Source: Vombatus ursinus (Eukaryota; Chordata; Mammalia; Diprotodontia; Vombatidae). Taken from it: a DNA stretch of 64,000 nt. The translations under genes were made by a program, and so were the position numbers. The stretch's first letter is position 1; each line of letters starts with the position of its first letter. The notes below the pieces were generated by a model. The model ran no database searches, had not been told where the DNA came from, and worked only from the letters and a program-made list of their open reading frames with translations. The stretch is from positions 2,313,728-2,377,727 of the forward strand of contig NW_020947238.1 in NCBI RefSeq assembly GCF_900497805.2, read 5' to 3'. Below, in pieces: positions 60,163 through 64,000 of the stretch.

Positions 60163-61117
60163 CATTGAGTGAGTTGAAGTTGAAGGGGTGATATCTGGAG
60201 AATAAAATTAAGGGGTGAGAGAGGATTATATTGGGAGAAGGAGAAAGGGAGGGGTAGAATAGGGGTAAATCATCTCACATAAAACAGACAAGAAAAGGCT
60301 TTTACAGTGGAGGGGAAACAGGAGAAGGTGAGAGGGAATGAGTGAATATTATTCTCATCGGATTTGACTTAAGGAGGGAATAACATACACACTCAATTGG
60401 GTATGGAAATCTATCTTACCCTACAGGAAAATAGGAGGGGAAGGGGAAAAGAGAGCAGGGGGAAGATAGAGGGGAGGGTAGATTGGGGAAGGGAGCAATA
60501 CAAAGCAAACACTTCTAAGGAAGGCCAGGATCAAAAGAGAGAATAGAATAAATGGGGGGCAGGGTGGAATTAAGCGATTATTAATGTTTTCACATACAAT
60601 TGGGAAATAAGAAATACAGGAAATGGGGTACAGAAATCTATCCTACCCCACAGGAAAATAGAAGGAATAAGGAATTAATTTTTCACAACATGAGTACCAT
60701 GACAGAGTTTTGCATGACTAGACATGTTAACCTGTATTGAGTTGCTTACCTTCTCAATGAGCTTAGATGGGGAGAGAGGAAGGGACAAAATTTGAAACCC
60801 AAACTTTTAAAAAACAAATGTTAAAAATTGTTTTCACATGCAACCATGAAATAAGATATACAGGGAATGAGGTATAGAAATTTAGCCTGCCTTACAGGAA
60901 AATTGAAGGGAAAGGATATAAGAGAAGGGGGTGGAGATAGAAGGGAGGGCTGATTAGGGGAAGGGATATTCAGAATGCATGCCATCTTCAGGTGGGGGCA
61001 GAGACAAGATGGGGAGAAAATTTGGAACATCTTGTGGAAGCAAATGTTGAAAACTAAAATAAATAAATTAATTAATTAACAAAACAAAAAAAAACCATTC
61101 TTCAGTCCCCCAGTACT

Positions 61118-61180
61118 GTGACCACTACTCTAGTGGTCACTAGTAGTGTAGTAGTAGTCACTAGTAGAGTAGTAGTCACA
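61118..61180. repeat. Small palindrome and GTCACTAGTAG tandem units
   Basis: GTGACCACT at 61118-61126 and AGTGGTCAC at 61132-61140 are exact inverted copies. They are followed by about 2.5 units of GTCACTAGTAGNGTAGTA. It begins 13 nt after the target-site duplication of the HAL1. Confidence 0.85.
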
Positions 61181-62194
61181 CTTAACTCACACTTATCTTT
61201 CAAAATTTGCTTATAGAATTCCTAAGACTTTTCTTTCAGTGATATATTCATTACATTCCTATCTTTGTGGCTTCTTCTATACCTCTGATACACTCCCTAA
61301 AGGATCATGACTGCCATATCTTTTCCTTTCTTAGATAAAGCAATAAGAAAGTAACATCCCCTGTAATTGCCAGCTTGCAGTCTTTATAACTGTTCTTTTG
61401 TACCAATAGGAGGGAAAGGATTTTCTCCATTAGATAATCTGTCTCATTTCTTTGACCTTTGCAGCCACTGTACTTGTTTACATCCTAATTTACAATTACA
61501 GCAATTGCCCCCCTACTGCTTTACAATCTGGCCTCTGACACAAACTGCACCCTTTACAAGTGACTTAAAGTTAGAAATATCTCTAAATACCAAGCTATAT
61601 CAGCATGTGATTTAAAAAAAAAATACACACATTGAGAACCATAGCAAGATTTTAAAATAAGTAAGTTAAATGTTTTGACCCAATAAAGGGAAAAAACTGT
61701 TTTGTTTTGTTTTTCAGTAGGTAGCATAGTCTTAGGAGTGGACTCTGATATCCTGAGTTGCAATAATATAAATTTTAGTAAATAGCAATGTATCTATTTG
61801 ACAGAGTAATTTAGTCAGCAGCATGAGCCATTCATCTACCTATTTGGTATGCAAAAATACTAATTGCCTGGTTACTAAGCAGAATCATTTTGTTGAAAAC
61901 ATATATGGTTAATTGAGGTTATTTTTTTTTAAACCTCTACCCTCTCAGACATGTTCTGAAAAATATTTATCTCACGGTTAGTGGAGATCTTCAACAAAAT
62001 CTTGGAAATCAGTTCTTGATTGAAATCATATCATTTTCATTTGGTAGTCAACCCGTCACACTCCCTTAGGTTCAATGAGCATTAATAATTCCAGGTGTGA
62101 TTTTTAAAGTATCAACAGAGGACCATGAAATAATAATAATAACAACAACAACAAAGCTATATGTATTGCTTTTTGATTCTAGGCTGTCTGGAGG
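61181..62194. other. No gene or clear repeat seen
   Basis: AT-rich, with short (AATA)n/(AACA)n units at about 62128-62155. Confidence 0.5.
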
Positions 62195-62275
62195 TGATAG
62201 TAATAAAAATAACTGACATTTATTTAGCTCTTTATAGTTTCCAACCAATTTACATTGCTATCTCATTTGCATAAA
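62195..62275 (-). mobile_element. CORE-SINE 3' tail fragment, minus strand
   Basis: AACTGACATTTATTTAGCTC, then TTTATAGTTTCCAACCAATT and CTCATTTGCA, follow the complement of a long-tail marsupial SINE 3' part (CAAATGAGATAAT ... AGCGCTATATAAATG). Confidence 0.55.
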
Positions 62276-62609
62276 TGTAGATACATTGATGGCATCTCTT
62301 CAGATCAGCTGATATAAATAGATGTAATATCATCCTTTCATCACTAGAAGTAACTTTTGGGATAGACTAGATCCCTTTAGGAAAATTGTAGAGTTCTTTT
62401 ATTGATCCCAAGAATCTGCTGAAACCAAAGACTTTTAAATACTATATTCTTCCCATGTTTTATAGTTGTAAATCATTAAAAACTGTAGTAATAACTACAA
62501 TGGAGGGCTACATGTTTGGCATGCACAAGACACAGAAGAAATTTCAAAATAGAGGGACCATGTAAGATTCCATCTAATAAACAAGAGTAAAAAGAAGTTG
62601 AATTAGACA
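62276..62609. other. No feature seen
   Basis: AT-rich spacer between a SINE fragment and an L3 fragment. Confidence 0.45.
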
Positions 62610-63030
62610 TGTAAGGACATTGAGGAATAATCACTGGATAATTTCAAATATCAATGCTTGGCCCTATGTTATTTAACATTTTGTCAGTGATTTGGATAAA
62701 GGACAAACTGGGATGTTTATCAAATTTACAGATGACCATAAGCTAGAATGAAAAGGGAAGCTGCTGAACAAATCACAATTTTAGAAATAATAATCTCAAC
62801 TAACTAAAGCACTAGAGTGGATCTAATAGTATGAAATTCAATCAGTATAAATGTAAACTTTTATACTACAATTTTGGGGCTTTCCAAAAAGATGAAAATA
62901 GAGGTATTGATAGATATCATTTTCTTTGAATAAAATCTGAGAGATTTAGTTTATGTCAGATTCAATATGTGTAACTATAATGTTACAACCTAAAAAGCTA
63001 ATGCCACCTTGTACACCACTAAGAGAATCA
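62610..63030 (+). mobile_element. L3/CR1-clade LINE, RT fragment, plus strand
   Basis: TTGGCCCTATGTTATTTAAC, then AGTGATTTGGATAAAGGACA, then AAATTTACAGATGACCATAA, encode a decayed L-G-P-L-L-F-N ... D-L-D-K-G ... K-F-T-D-D. The catalytic FADD box thus appears as FTDD, both aspartates kept. ATGAAATTCAATCAGTATAA (MKFNPDKC block) and GCTAATGCCACCTTG follow in CR1/L3 order. Stops are present. Confidence 0.75.
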
Positions 63031-63129
63031 ATTTCAGTTCAGTCATTTTTCAGTGGTATCTAACATGATTTTGGTTCTTTTTTTTTGGTTTAGAAAGCTC
63101 TCTGAATTCTTGGCTTATTTATTTTTCTT

Positions 63130-64000
63130 TTTTTAATTAATTTATTTATTTTTAGTTTCCAACATTCGCTTCCACAAGATTTTGAGTTCCAAATTTTTTC
63201 CGTACCTCATCCCTCTCTCCACACGAAGATGGCATGTGTTCTGAATATCCCTTCCCCTAATCTGCCCTCCCTTCTATCTCTCCCCACCTTCACTTATCCG
63301 CTTCTGCTTCAATTTTCCTGTAGGGCAGGATAGATTTCTATACCCCAATTCTTGAATATCTTATTTCCTAGTTGCATGGGAAAACATTTTGTTTAATATT
63401 TGTTTTTAAAACTTTGGGTTCCAAATTTTCTCCCTTCCTCCCTCCCCAACCACCTTCATTGAGAAGGCAAGCAACTCAATACAGGTTATACAAAAAAACT
63501 TCCATAGTAGTCATGTTGTGAAAAACTAAGTATATTTTCCTTAATCCTATCCCACTGCCCATTTATTCTATTCTCTCTTTTGACCCTGTCACTCCTTAGA
63601 AGTATTTGCTTTGGATTACCCTCTCCCAATCTGCCCTCACCTCTATCATCTCCCTGCTCCCTCGTCACCTTCCCCCCTATTTTCCTGTAGAGTAAGATAG
63701 ATTTCCATACCCAATTGAGTGTGTATTTTATTCCCTCCTTAAGCCAAAGCTGATGCAAATAATATTCACTCATTGCTCACCTTCTCCCACTTCCCCCCTC
63801 CTTCTAAGAAAAGAAAGCCTTTTCTTTTCTGTTTTATGTGAGTTGATCTACCCCCATTCTACCTCTCCTTTTGTCTTTCTCCCAATATAATCCTCTCTCA
63901 CCCCTTAATTTTATTCTCCAGATATCATTCCTTCATCTTCAACTTACCCTGTGCCCTCTATCTATCTACATATATATATATATATATAATTTTTTGCCTC
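63130..64000 (-). mobile_element. HAL1-type element, minus strand, runs off the window
   Basis: The 3' end at about 63135 (complement of the conserved terminus, AACATTCGCTTCCACAAGAT) leads through both 3' UTR modules (about 63200-63330 and 63600-63720) to the TATA microsatellite at 63970-63988 just behind the ORF1 stop. ORF1 and the 5' UTR would lie beyond position 64000. Confidence 0.88.

Larger units (their letters stand above)
54975..61096 (+). mobile_element. HAL1-type element, plus strand, split by another HAL1
   Basis: 5' start GGGGCAGAGCCAAGATGGTG at 54975. The first part runs to 56320, within ORF1; the second part resumes 59329 and continues through the rest of ORF1, the microsatellite spot (60085-60162), the 3' UTR and an A-rich tail to 61096. 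ATTCTTCAG at 54966-54974 and 61097-61105 is an exact 9-bp target-site duplication. The 3' UTR carries an out-of-order patch at 60580-60667. No ORF2 is present. Confidence 0.92.

Overview
The window looks like a repeat-rich, AT-rich, gene-poor stretch of a marsupial nuclear genome. The case rests on repeat families: tRNA-headed SINEs with the marsupial CORE-SINE sequence (heads reading like GGCAGCTAGGTGG, cores like TGTGTGACCCTGGGCAAGTC), marsupial-type L1 LINEs with a long spacer between ORF1 and ORF2, HAL1-type 'half L1' elements that keep ORF1 but have no ORF2, and old L2, L3/CR1, MIR and RTE fragments. Short A-rich-tailed SINEs like the one at 8190-8350 would suit an Australian marsupial, but the species is an inference. 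I found no host gene that I can name, and no RNA gene, CRISPR array or recognisable endogenous retrovirus. By my boundaries about 70 % of the window is interspersed repeat.

Layout. 1-2232: minus-strand L1 with most of ORF2 missing, cut by the window edge. 3448-5428: minus-strand HAL1 holding a SINE. 6178-8350: old L1 and SINE fragments. 9143-15097: an L2 tail, then a minus-strand HAL1 split by a plus-strand HAL1. 16965-21480: a minus-strand L1 split by a plus-strand L1, plus SINEs. 22252-25190: a minus-strand L2 and an RTE 3' end. 25653-32948: a plus-strand L1 split inside ORF1 by a HAL1 joined to an L1 3' end. 33960-35083: a 104-bp inverted repeat around an L1 relic. 35726-40503: an almost end-to-end plus-strand L1 with tandem monomers in its 5' UTR. 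41145-47182: a split old L1, a quiet 1.8-kb stretch and a 5'-truncated L1. 47640-53110: a long L2 3' end, a short palindrome and an inverted RTE fragment pair. 54590-61105: an L3 fragment, then a plus-strand HAL1 split by another HAL1. 61118-64000: single-copy sequence, an L3 reverse-transcriptase fragment, and a minus-strand HAL1 running off the edge.

The most interesting signal is the HAL1 group. Seven copies share a human-L1-like 5' start with a YY1-type motif, a readable ORF1 (coiled coil, RRM, C-terminal domain), a microsatellite-forming spot just after ORF1, and a G-rich 3' UTR that appears to hold two L1-type 3' ends in tandem. All three nested insertions with target-site duplications that interrupt an ORF1 fall within about 60 nt of each other on the ORF1 consensus. 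No HAL1 here encodes an endonuclease or reverse transcriptase, so the copies must have been mobilised by L1 proteins supplied from elsewhere (known biology of the family). Every ORF seen in these elements carries disabling changes. All family calls come from reading the sequence, with no database search.
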